Assembly (NCBI GenBank): GCA_947496145.1
Contig: CANMBS010000043.1
Location: 1-42,957, forward strand
From: an uncultured Pseudovibrio sp.
Lineage (GTDB): Bacteria > Pseudomonadota > Alphaproteobacteria > Rhizobiales > Stappiaceae
Length of the DNA: 42,957 nucleotides
Direction of reading: 5' to 3'
The position numbers were made by a program, and so were the translations under genes. Shown in pieces: positions 35,097 through 42,957 of this stretch. A model generated the notes under the pieces. That model did no database searches and was not told the origin of the DNA. It worked only from the letters and a program-made list of their open reading frames with translations. Numbering within the stretch: position 1 is the stretch's first letter; the number at the start of each line of letters is the position of its first letter.

Positions 35097-35151
35097 TGAA
35101 ATACTCCCCGCCTTTGGACTCAAATATATCCGTTGTTCTCAAAATAATAAT

Positions 35152-35180
35152 AATGACGGAGCAAAGACAACTCCGTCATT
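35152..35180 (-). terminator. Hairpin with T tract between phaA and phaB
   Basis: AATGACGGAG at 35152-35161 pairs perfectly with CTCCGTCATT at 35171-35180 across 9 bases. On the minus strand it continues with TTATTATTATTTTG. It lies 56 bases before the phaB start and could terminate or attenuate transcription coming from phaA. Confidence 0.7.
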
Positions 35181-35266
35181 AGTTAGGGAATTGACTTGAA
35201 CCTTACGCAGGGATGATAAAGCTCAATTATTCCAAAGGTATGACAATACTACCAATGGTGTAGACA

Positions 35267-36795
<1,529 letters not shown>

Positions 36796-37413
36796 ATGGC
36801 TAAGACAAACGAAGCCACTATCATCAAGAAATACGCTAACAGGCGGCTCTATAATACTGGAACCAGCACCTATGTAACGCTTGAAGATCTTGCGGTCATG
36901 GTGAAGGACGAAGAAGACTTTGTGGTCATCGATGCAAAGTCAGGTGATGATATCACCCGATCGGTTCTGACACAGATTATCTTTGAGCAGGAGAGCAAGG
37001 GGCAAAACCTGCTTCCGATTACCTTCTTGCGTCAGCTTATACGGTTTTATGGCGACAGCATGCAGAATCTGGTGCCAAGCTATCTGGAATTCTCTATGTC
37101 TTCGCTTACCCGCGAGCAGGAGAAGCTACGTAATCAGATGAACCAGTCATTTGGTAGTTCTGCTTTTGAAGTTCTGGAAGATCAGGTGAAACGCAACGCC
37201 GATATGTTTGACCGGGCGATGAAGATGTTTTTGCCGTTTGAAGGTGCCGGGACGGGCGATGCCACCGGAACGAGCAACGCCAAGGAAGCCGAGCCAGCAG
37301 CTAAACCTGCTGAACCAGCAGCAAGTAACGGCGATATCTCTGACCTGAAAGAACAATTAGCAGAAATGCAAAAGCAGATCGCGGCGCTCGCATCCGCTAA
37401 AAAAGATGTCTGA
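36796..37413 (+). CDS. phaR: Polyhydroxyalkanoate synthesis regulator PhaR
   Basis: A 205-residue PhaR repressor of PHB-granule genes that binds DNA and PHB. The N-terminal IIKKYANRRLYNTGTSTYVTLEDLA and the following VIDAKSGDDITRSVLTQIIFEQE are the signature (cut: KYANRRLYNTGTSTYV and DDITRSVLTQII). The middle has ITFLRQLIRFYGDSM; the C-terminus is Ala/Pro-rich with a predicted coiled end (DLKEQLAEMQKQIAAL). The ATG at 36796 is chosen over a TTG at 36778. It is followed by a terminator. Confidence 0.95.
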   Translation: MAKTNEATIIKKYANRRLYNTGTSTYVTLEDLAVMVKDEEDFVVIDAKSGDDITRSVLTQIIFEQESKGQNLLPITFLRQLIRFYGDSMQNLVPSYLEFSMSSLTREQEKLRNQMNQSFGSSAFEVLEDQVKRNADMFDRAMKMFLPFEGAGTGDATGTSNAKEAEPAAKPAEPAASNGDISDLKEQLAEMQKQIAALASAKKDV

Positions 37414-37436
37414 AGCAGCTTGTTCGTTGTAAAATG

Positions 37437-37465
37437 AAAGCCGGAGGGTCGCCTTCGGCTTTTTT
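37437..37465 (+). terminator. phaR terminator
   Basis: AAAGCCGGAGG at 37437-37447 pairs with CCTTCGGCTTT at 37452-37462 (one G-T pair), with loop GTCG and a T run to 37465. It lies 24 bases past phaR. Confidence 0.9.
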
Positions 37466-37678
37466 GCTTTGAGGTTATGGTCACAGTTTCCTGAGAGATT
37501 ACCCAGATGAAGCAATTATCGATTATAATAATCCTCTGAAACATACAAAGTAGCTGCTTTCTGAAGTAAGTTTCGCGCAAGCCAGGCGGAGTCATACTTA
37601 AATTTTATTAGATATCGCTATGCTATGAAGGCAGGCTTCTTTCTCTTTATTGCTCTATGAGGGAGCAAGAAAGACAGT

Positions 37679-38311
37679 TTGGCAGATTTTATTATGTCGA
37701 CCATTAGTTTGTTATCTTCTCAGGATCAGGCACTGGCCTTGCTCCAGAGTACCTCGGTGAAACCGTTTCAAGACGGTATTTCTAAAGAGGATGAGCCCAA
37801 AACTGCTATTGAAAAAATCCAGCACTTAGTGACAGTGCAACCTGCGCAGGAGGGGATAACTGCGAAGGCTCAGGCTCGTGTCACGGATGCTGAGTTGCAA
37901 GCTAAAGAAGAAGCGCGGCTACAAGAGGCACAGGCGCAAGAGGCCAAAGCCGCTTCTGATGCTGGAATACCTTCCGGGGTAGACCCTGAACTCTATAACA
38001 TGATTGCAGGTCTATCTGAGGAAGCGCGCCTTGAGCTTTATAATGAGACGCGGGAAAAAGCCCAAGTTTATGTAAAGCAATACCTTACTGCTGACGTTCA
38101 GGCTTCAAGAGATCCACTTGAGAAAGTGTTGGCTATTGGTTCCGGGGTTGATAAAGAAGCCAAAGACAGGGACGATACTTCGCGTGTAATACTCGAGAAA
38201 TTCTGGGCGGTTGGTATTGCACAAGGTTTTGACGATCAACATCTTCTGTCGGAAAAGGAAAATTTTGATCAGATTTCCAACAGACCAAAGCTATCGAAGC
38301 GTATTACGTAG
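37679..38311 (+). CDS. Hypothetical protein, N-terminal part of an apparently frameshifted gene
   Basis: The 210-residue frame begins at TTG 37679 or ATG 37694. It is Gln/Glu/Ala-rich, with a coiled-coil-like stretch around residues 70-95 (ELQAKEEARLQEAQAQEAK) and no signal or membrane segment. I recognise no family. Its last ~14 residues (after NFDQ) change character, while the frame offset by one base continues as plausible protein from 38269 and runs into the next frame. The two were probably one gene of about 375 residues. Confidence 0.6.
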   Translation: MADFIMSTISLLSSQDQALALLQSTSVKPFQDGISKEDEPKTAIEKIQHLVTVQPAQEGITAKAQARVTDAELQAKEEARLQEAQAQEAKAASDAGIPSGVDPELYNMIAGLSEEARLELYNETREKAQVYVKQYLTADVQASRDPLEKVLAIGSGVDKEAKDRDDTSRVILEKFWAVGIAQGFDDQHLLSEKENFDQISNRPKLSKRIT

Positions 38312-38811
38312 CTGAGTATGGGCAGGGGAGTGTGGAACACATAACTTTGAGCAGTAAAGTTATTGATGCCCGAGATGACATTCTTGCTCTGCGGGATGAT
38401 GTTGTTGAAAAATATGGTCATGAAAGCACTCAGTATATGCAGTTTATGACCGACCTGCTCAGAACCACCGGTAAAGGAGTCTTTTTTAAGCAGGACATAG
38501 AGGGCCTTGGAACACTCGATTTTGCTGGGAATAATCGAATTACCCTGACTCAAAAGGATGGGGTTAAAGAGCACATCTACCAATATTCTGTTACTGATGG
38601 TGAACTGACCAAAACCCATATAAATACGATTGATAATTCCGAACAAAAAACCTTAACATATGCGGAAATTGCTTACACGCAAAGCGAACTTGAGGACGCT
38701 TACGAAAAGCTAAAGCAGATCGACTTCTCAAAAGGGAAAAACTTCAAGGATCTCTCCTTTGAGATCAAGGCAAGTCAGGGTCGATGGTTCGATTGGGTTT
38801 ATGAATTATAG
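38269..38811 (+). pseudogene. Hypothetical protein, C-terminal part of the frameshifted gene
   Basis: The open frame extends back to 38269, upstream of the GTG at 38332, and reads as ordinary protein across the join (FQQTKAIEAYYVAEYGQG). The region after 38332 has 159 residues, with a helical N-terminal part (DDILALRDDVVEKYG), a central beta-like part and a C-terminal FEIKASQGRWFDW. The GTG has GGGGAG just one base away, so a separate start is poor. No family recognised. A single-base change would restore one gene with the upstream frame. Confidence 0.6.
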
Positions 38812-38938
38812 TCCATAGAGTAGTTTTAGGGCGTCTTAGTGTGCATTTCTGAAAGCAAACTCAGTTTACTTTTGAGGGTATGTGTGAGTTGATAGAGATG
38901 ATCCAGTACCGGAATGTGATCAGAGCAGTCAGATTGCA

Positions 38939-38967
38939 GGCAGACATAGCTTCAGGTTTTGTCTGCC
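38939..38967. terminator. Hairpin downstream of HAD hydrolase gene
   Basis: GGCAGACA at 38939-38946 pairs perfectly with TGTCTGCC at 38960-38967 across 13 bases. It lies between the hypothetical gene and the HAD gene, 43 bases beyond the latter's stop. It has no T run, so termination is uncertain. Confidence 0.4.
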
Positions 38968-39009
38968 CGATCCTGTTTCATGAGATCACCTGCTAACAGC
39001 AAGTTGGAG

Positions 39010-39624
39010 CTAATTGATTAGCCCAAGTGACCGGATGTAGCCTGCAAACTCCGGTTCTGTGGTGAACTGGTAGGCTGTCAGGCCAGCTTCGCGTGCGCCT
39101 TCTACATTGTCCAGCCGGTCATCAATAAATAGGCTTTCTTCAGGTTTGAAGCCGTAGTCCTTGCAGATTTTCAGGTAAATGTCCGGGTCTGGTTTGCGGG
39201 TGCCAAATTCGGCTGAGGCGTGACCTCTTTCTCCGAAGACTGGCTCTAAAGCCGGAGCAATCTCGTAGAGGGCATCTTTCAGCATCATGCCATTGTTTGT
39301 GAGCAGGGCGACCTCGTGGTTTTGCTTGATTGCGTCCACATGAGCGAGCATGTCAGGCCATTCCGTCATCATATCGCGGCGCACTTTGATCCAGCTTTCA
39401 CGGGAAATCGGATAGCCCAGGAGCCGCTGATACTGAGTGAGATAGTCTTGCCAGGTGTCTGGGATGCCTGCTTCGGCAGCTTGCTCTTCGGGGCCCTGAA
39501 AAACGACTGCATCGATCTCTTCGGCGGACCTGCCCGTCATTTGCGCAAGAACATCGAGACGGTATGGGTGATCATAGTCGTACAGGACATTGTCCATATC
39601 GAAGATAACGAAGCGAATGGCCAT
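39010..39624 (-). CDS. HAD-superfamily hydrolase, subfamily IA
   Basis: A 204-residue HAD phosphatase. Motif I is FDMDNVLYDYD with both Asp residues, motif II is LLTNNG, motif III is the Lys in RKPDPDIY, and motif IV is FIDDRLDNV. A helical cap lies between motifs I and II. These features fit small-molecule phosphatases such as phosphoglycolate- or sugar-phosphatase-like enzymes; the substrate is unknown. It is co-directional with the GlcG-like gene, 35 bases upstream. Confidence 0.92.
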   Translation of the reverse strand: MAIRFVIFDMDNVLYDYDHPYRLDVLAQMTGRSAEEIDAVVFQGPEEQAAEAGIPDTWQDYLTQYQRLLGYPISRESWIKVRRDMMTEWPDMLAHVDAIKQNHEVALLTNNGMMLKDALYEIAPALEPVFGERGHASAEFGTRKPDPDIYLKICKDYGFKPEESLFIDDRLDNVEGAREAGLTAYQFTTEPEFAGYIRSLGLIN

Positions 39625-39659
39625 GGTGCTTTCTCTGTTTCGTGTGTCGGGTGGGGGCT

Positions 39660-40091
39660 TTAGCCTGCGTCTGCTGTAAAGCCTGTGGCCTCAATGCCAG
39701 CGATTGCGGCGGCTTCATCATTCTCGGAGGTATCGCCAGTTATGCCTACTGCGCCGATAATATCGCCCACTGCGCTACGTACCAGAACACCGCCGGGGAC
39801 TGGTACAATTCCGCCACCTGCTACACCGTTGAGGGCCTGCACGAAGTGAGGACGGCTCTGTGCATTGTCGTTGAGCCAGCGTGATCCTGCACCTACAGCG
39901 ACAGCGCCATAGGCTTTGCCCATTGCGATTTGCGGGCGCAGGATGGAGGAACCGTCCTGACGCTCAAGCGCCACCAGATGTCCGCCTGCATCCAGCACAG
40001 CAACGGTGAGAGGCTTGAGGCCAAGTTCTTGGCCTTTTGCCTGTGCTGCGGAGATGATTGTGCGTGCGTGGTCAAGATTGAGTTGTGCCAT
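39660..40091 (-). CDS. GlcG/HbpS family protein
   Basis: A 143-residue protein of the DUF336 (HbpS/GlcG/Pdu O-C-terminal) fold. Key stretches are LNLDHARTIISAAQAKG, VAVLDAGGHLVALERQDG, PQIAMGKAYGAVA, and PGGVLVRSAVGDIIGAVGITGD (cut: DIIGAVGITGDT). The fold binds haem or other small ligands in some members. It has no signal peptide, so it is cytoplasmic. Function here unknown. Confidence 0.9.
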   Translation of the reverse strand: MAQLNLDHARTIISAAQAKGQELGLKPLTVAVLDAGGHLVALERQDGSSILRPQIAMGKAYGAVAVGAGSRWLNDNAQSRPHFVQALNGVAGGGIVPVPGGVLVRSAVGDIIGAVGITGDTSENDEAAAIAGIEATGFTADAG

Positions 40092-40243
40092 TCATAAGCC
40101 TTTGATGCTCTGGGTTTTAACGATTAATGTGATTTTGGTTTCAAGCTTCGTTGGTTGCAACTTGTTTTGTGCTCATCTACCCTGCAATTCCGAAGAAAAA
40201 TATATCAGAGTGCTTATAGTTTAATCTGCCTAAGGATATTTTT

Positions 40244-41842
40244 GTGTTCAGAGATTTTCATGTACCCGGTCGTTCAGCTGTTTATGCGCCTCATGCGATG
40301 GCGGCAACATCTCATCCTCTGGCGACTAATGCCGCTCTTGAAATTTTGCGAGGGGGAGGAAGCGCGGCTGATGCTGCGGTGGCAGCGATGGCGGTTTATG
40401 CCGTTGTTGAACCGCATATGACGGGTATAGGTGGTGATTGCTTTGCGATTGTAGCAAAGCCGGATGGAACACTTTCCGGCATGAACTCCTCTGGACGTGC
40501 GCCGAAAAATGTAAGCGCTGATAAACTGCTGGAGCAGGGACTGCTTAAGATTGAAGGCCATTCTCCTCATGCGGTTACAGTTCCCGGTGCCTTGCGCGGC
40601 TGGGAGAAGATGCTGAAAGATCATGGGCACTTTTCGTTTGAGAAGGTGTTTCAGCGTGCCATTGGGTATGCGCGTGATGGTTATGCGGTTACGCCCCGTG
40701 CTGCGTTTGACTGGAAGAGTTCTGTTGACCTTCTGAAGCAGAATGAAGGGGCAGCTCAGATTTTTCTGAGGGATGGACGCGCACCCGTCGCGGGTGAGGT
40801 GATGAAGAACCCTCAACTGGCAGAGACATTGGAAGCCGTTGCAAAAGGGGGAGCAGATGCCTTTTATCGCGGCCCGATTGCTGAGGAAATTGCATCTGTT
40901 ATTCAGGCAAAAGGCGGGTATCTGACAGCTGAGGATTTAGCAACGCATGAGGCTATCGACCTGACACCGGTTTCCACCGAGTACCGTGGTGTTACGGTTG
41001 CTGAGTTACCGCCAAACGGGCAGGGCATCATTGCGCTGGTGATGCTGGAGCTGATGAAACGCTTTGACTGGGAGGAGCTGGACCCGATGGGGGCGGAGCG
41101 TTTCCACCTGCAAATGGAGATTACCAAGCTTGCTTATTCTGGTCGTGATCGTTTCCTTGCTGATCCGGATTTCATGCAGTTTGATCCGCAGGACTTTCTT
41201 GACTCTGATTACATAGACAGCCTTGCCAGACTTATTCGCACAGATGCGGTTTTGCCGCGACAGACAGAGGAGGTCCTTTCGCCTCATTCAGACACTGTGT
41301 ATCTGACTGTGGTTGATGAAGAGGGTCTTGCAGTTTCCTTTATCAACTCCCTCTATCACGGATTTGGGTCTGGTATTGCTGCGCCGAAATCTGGTGTGCT
41401 GCTGCAAAACCGTGGGGCGTGCTTTACATTGGAAGCCGGGCATCCAAACCAGATTGCTGGCGGTAAGCGGCCAATGCATACGATCATTCCGGCAATGGCG
41501 CTCAAAGACGGCCTGCCTTACATGAGCTTTGGTGTGATGGGTGGCGGCTACCAGCCTTGCGGGCACGCGCATGTGCTTTCCAACCATCTGGATTACGGCA
41601 TGAACATGCAGGAAGCTTTGGATTGTCCGCGCATATTTATTGATGAGAAGTCATTGGCTTTGCAAGCAGAAACCAGTGTTCCACCATCCACCATCGAAGC
41701 ATTGAAAGCGCTTGGGCATGAAGTGGAATTTGTGGTGACGCCAATTGGCGGCGGGCAGGCGATTATGTTTGACCGTGAACATGGCGGCGGCCTGATTGGC
41801 GGCTCCGATCCACGCAAAGACGGTTGTGCGCTGGGATACTAA
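40244..41842 (+). CDS. Gamma-glutamyltransferase family protein, cytoplasmic
   Basis: A 532-residue member of the Ntn-hydrolase gamma-glutamyltransferase family. The precursor cleaves itself before the catalytic Thr351 (HSDTVYLTVVD). Conserved features include GGGSAADAAVAAMA, EPHMTGIGGD, and the C-terminal FGVMGGGYQPCGH. There is no signal peptide, unlike E. coli Ggt, so it acts in the cytoplasm like YwrD-type enzymes. The GTG start has AAGGA at suitable spacing. Likely substrates are gamma-glutamyl compounds; the exact one is unknown. Confidence 0.9.
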   Translation: MFRDFHVPGRSAVYAPHAMAATSHPLATNAALEILRGGGSAADAAVAAMAVYAVVEPHMTGIGGDCFAIVAKPDGTLSGMNSSGRAPKNVSADKLLEQGLLKIEGHSPHAVTVPGALRGWEKMLKDHGHFSFEKVFQRAIGYARDGYAVTPRAAFDWKSSVDLLKQNEGAAQIFLRDGRAPVAGEVMKNPQLAETLEAVAKGGADAFYRGPIAEEIASVIQAKGGYLTAEDLATHEAIDLTPVSTEYRGVTVAELPPNGQGIIALVMLELMKRFDWEELDPMGAERFHLQMEITKLAYSGRDRFLADPDFMQFDPQDFLDSDYIDSLARLIRTDAVLPRQTEEVLSPHSDTVYLTVVDEEGLAVSFINSLYHGFGSGIAAPKSGVLLQNRGACFTLEAGHPNQIAGGKRPMHTIIPAMALKDGLPYMSFGVMGGGYQPCGHAHVLSNHLDYGMNMQEALDCPRIFIDEKSLALQAETSVPPSTIEALKALGHEVEFVVTPIGGGQAIMFDREHGGGLIGGSDPRKDGCALGY

Positions 41843-41860
41843 AGCGCTTTTCGTTGTCGC

Positions 41861-41900
41861 TCTGGTTCCCACAGTATTTGCGGGAAGGCGGCGTTGGGTG
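41861..41900 (+). repeat. Hairpin repeat, copy A
   Basis: A CTGGTTCCC lead-in is followed by stem CCCACA (41868-41873) pairing with TGCGGG (41879-41884, one G-T pair) across a 5-base loop, then AAGGCGGCGTTGGG. The same form occurs in copies B and C. Confidence 0.65.
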
Positions 41901-41997
41901 GCTCGGATTGCGGAGATCAAAATGCAATGAGAGGTCACTGTACCGGTTCACTCCTCATGGGCTCTTCCTCGCGGTTTTGAGCCTGTGACTCTCGTTC

Positions 41998-42036
41998 CCT
42001 CCAACGCCATCCCAGCCCCGAGCTGGGAACCAGAGA
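41998..42036 (-). repeat. Hairpin repeat, copy C (inverted)
   Basis: On the minus strand it reads TCTGGTTCCCAG with stem CCCAGC/GCTGGG (42022-42027 with 42011-42016) and a 5-base loop, followed by ATGGCGTTGG. It is a perfect 6-base stem and inverted relative to copies A and B. Confidence 0.65.
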
Positions 42037-42065
42037 CACTTGCTCAGGCCTTTGCGACCACCCGA

Positions 42066-42105
42066 CTGGGTTCCCGCAGCAAGTGCGGGAAGACGGCGGT
42101 GGAGA
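42066..42105 (+). repeat. Hairpin repeat, copy B
   Basis: CTGGGTTCCCGCA leads into a perfect stem CCCGCA (42073-42078) with TGCGGG (42084-42089) around a 5-base loop. It is followed by AAGACGGCGGTGG, comparable to the tail of copy A. Confidence 0.65.
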
Positions 42106-42184
42106 TGCGGGTGTGAGGGGCGCGGGTTTGTCGGGTGAGGTGCAAGCTCTCAGGCGGGGTGAGAAGACATCATGCCCCCCAATC

Positions 42185-42490
42185 ATCCACAGTCCTGTAA
42201 AAATTGCCAGTTTGACAACTGCTGGTTTTCATTCCGCTCTCATGCACGAGGCTTCACAACCTCATGTAAACAGCGGTTACCGCTCCCGACGACTAGCGGA
42301 TTTTTTGTGCCTGCTTTATAAGTAGCGCGCAAACCCTTTGCTATGAGCGGGAGGGCGGTGAATACAACACCTCCTTCGGGAGGGAATAAACTCGCCTGAC
42401 TGTTTACAGGTTGTGAACCTCCCGCTCGCCAGCGGGCCTTCACAAGCTCGTTGTCGTTGCGGTCTTTCAACACCCTGTAAACAGAGGGAT
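42185..42490 (+). other. Structured non-coding region with repeated TTCACAACC..TGTAAACAG motif
   Basis: The motif TTCACAACC followed by TGTAAACAG occurs at 42253-42273 (plus) and, inverted, at 42400-42417. Related copies are at 42189-42197 (CCTGTAAA) and 42467-42484. An exact 11-base inverted repeat, CTGTTTACAGG/CCTGTAAACAG, spans 42400-42410 and 42474-42484. Inside it TTGTGAA/TTCACAA (42411-42417/42439-42445) encloses CCCGCT/AGCGGG (42421-42426/42431-42436), giving a two-part stem-loop. No credible gene is present. I infer a structured regulatory RNA or DNA region of a mobile element, comparable in style to the immunity region of P4-like satellites; this comparison is unproven. Confidence 0.5.
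42411..42445 (+). ncRNA. Candidate RNA hairpin in right-edge region
   Basis: Two nested perfect stems, TTGTGAA with TTCACAA (7 pairs) and CCCGCT with AGCGGG (6 pairs, 4-base loop), separated by a small internal bulge. Such a long stem is unlikely by chance. No known RNA family is recognised, and expression is not shown. Confidence 0.4.
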
Positions 42491-42495
42491 TGAGA

Positions 42496-42900
42496 ATGAC
42501 CGACTCCGCATGTGCCTGTGGCACCACAAATACTCTTCAAAATGAAGTAGATGCAATCATCATCACCGTTTCCCACCTGCAAAACCTCACCTATTTCCAG
42601 CAGATGATGCTGAGCGAGAGAATGCAGGACACGAACGAGTGGGATGCCTTGTTCACTTTGCGAAAGTCTTCTGTAACCAACTGGAAGCCCTGCAAAAAAG
42701 CTGCGGAACCTTATCTGACGCTTTTTCCTTCCCCAAACCCAAAAGGTTTGTGCCGGAAATACGCCAGCACGCGGGTCGCTCCTCCGCAGCCAGCCAACCA
42801 AAAACTCCGCTTCCTGAATAAGCCACCCCTGTCGGGTAAATGGCTTAACCCTGTTGCGCCCTCCAAACAGCAAGGGAACTTGCTCGTAAAGAGCGCGTAA
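42496..42900 (+). pseudogene. Small accessory protein, apparently frameshifted
   Basis: From the ATG at 42496 a protein-like sequence begins (VDAIIITVSHLQNLTYFQQM and SERMQDTNEWDALF). After about residue 53, near 42654, it becomes unnatural. The frame one base off continues it better (HFAKVFCNQLEALQKSCGTL) and ends near 42821. A one-base deletion therefore likely split a gene of about 110 residues. A purine-rich GAGGGATTGAGA lies just before the ATG. The family is not recognised; it follows the structured region directly, as in a mobile-element operon. Confidence 0.45.
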
Positions 42901-42917
42901 CCCACCATTGTGCACAC

Positions 42918-42950
42918 CACATTGCCCCGGTTTGCAACAGGAGCAATGTG
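42918..42950. repeat. Perfect 8-base inverted repeat near right edge
   Basis: CACATTGC at 42918-42925 and GCAATGTG at 42943-42950 with 17 bases between. It follows the small frameshifted gene. It could be a hairpin or regulator site; the window ends soon after. Confidence 0.5.
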
Positions 42951-42957
42951 TCAGGGC

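Larger units (their letters stand above)
41843..42184. other. Non-coding region with hairpin repeats
   Basis: After ggt there are about 340 bases with no plausible gene. They hold three copies of a small hairpin repeat, listed separately. GC content is higher than in the following segment. Confidence 0.6.

Noticed and set aside
38260-38266. Canonical -1 slippery heptamer A AAT TTT in the first half of the split unknown gene
   Set aside because: It fits the X XXY YYZ pattern in frame, but after a -1 slip the next codon (38266-38268) is TGA. It cannot join the two frames, so a mutation or sequencing error further down is more likely.
42316-42915. 199-codon minus-strand frame at the right edge
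   Set aside because: It is rich in Arg, Gly and Cys with no recognisable domain, and it runs across the inverted repeats, so it is probably spurious.
41843-42957. CRISPR array or tRNA attachment site at the right edge
   Set aside because: The repeats are neither regularly spaced nor identical, and no cloverleaf could be drawn from the sequence.

Overview
The window looks like chromosome of a marine-type alphaproteobacterium, most likely Stappiaceae/Pseudovibrio-like. This is inferred from gene content and order: aconitase next to ccmABCDG, glnK-amtB, phaA-phaB divergent from phaR, and mtgA-rpmF. No ribosomal RNA or other decisive marker is present. Most of the DNA is ordinary, densely coding core genome, with accessory DNA at both ends.

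Left edge (1-3147): the 3' end of an IS3-family element abuts a two-gene anti-phage CBASS locus. That locus holds a CD-NTase cyclase with an AGS-C-type C-terminal domain and a two-transmembrane SAVED effector (Cap14-like). The cyclase appears to have lost its natural N-terminus to the IS, and its only usable start codon lies inside the IS end.

Core (3300-41842): acnA (minus strand), a cupin protein, and the cytochrome c maturation genes ccmA-B-C-D-G. Next come a DUF1223 thioredoxin-like protein, a CDF metal transporter, a small acidic secreted protein, an NTF2-like protein, and glnK-amtB behind a candidate sigma-54 promoter. A run of single genes follows: DUF924, TusA, pterin carbinolamine dehydratase, LMW-PTP, PAP2 phosphatase, a DsbA/HCCA-isomerase-like protein, a sensorless hybrid histidine kinase, two tandem auxin-efflux-carrier paralogues, gluQ, a DNA glycosylase, an esterase, YbaK, a polyprenyl synthase, cfa and a quinone-reductase-like flavoprotein.

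A peroxide-defence cluster (ahpD, ahpC, divergent oxyR) leads into mtgA and rpmF. The OxyR lacks the usual second redox cysteine. After a secreted type-B carboxylesterase comes the polyhydroxybutyrate block: phaA then phaB on the minus strand, with phaR divergent. No phaC is in the window. A gene of unknown function, apparently split by a frameshift, then a HAD hydrolase, a GlcG/HbpS protein and a cytoplasmic gamma-glutamyltransferase close the core.

Right edge (41843-42957): over 1 kb with no confident gene. It carries three copies of a small hairpin repeat, then a region rich in nested inverted repeats built on the motif TTCACAACC..TGTAAACAG, followed by a small frameshifted accessory ORF. 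This resembles the non-coding regulatory region of a mobile element and may be the start of one. No tRNA, rRNA or CRISPR array was seen.
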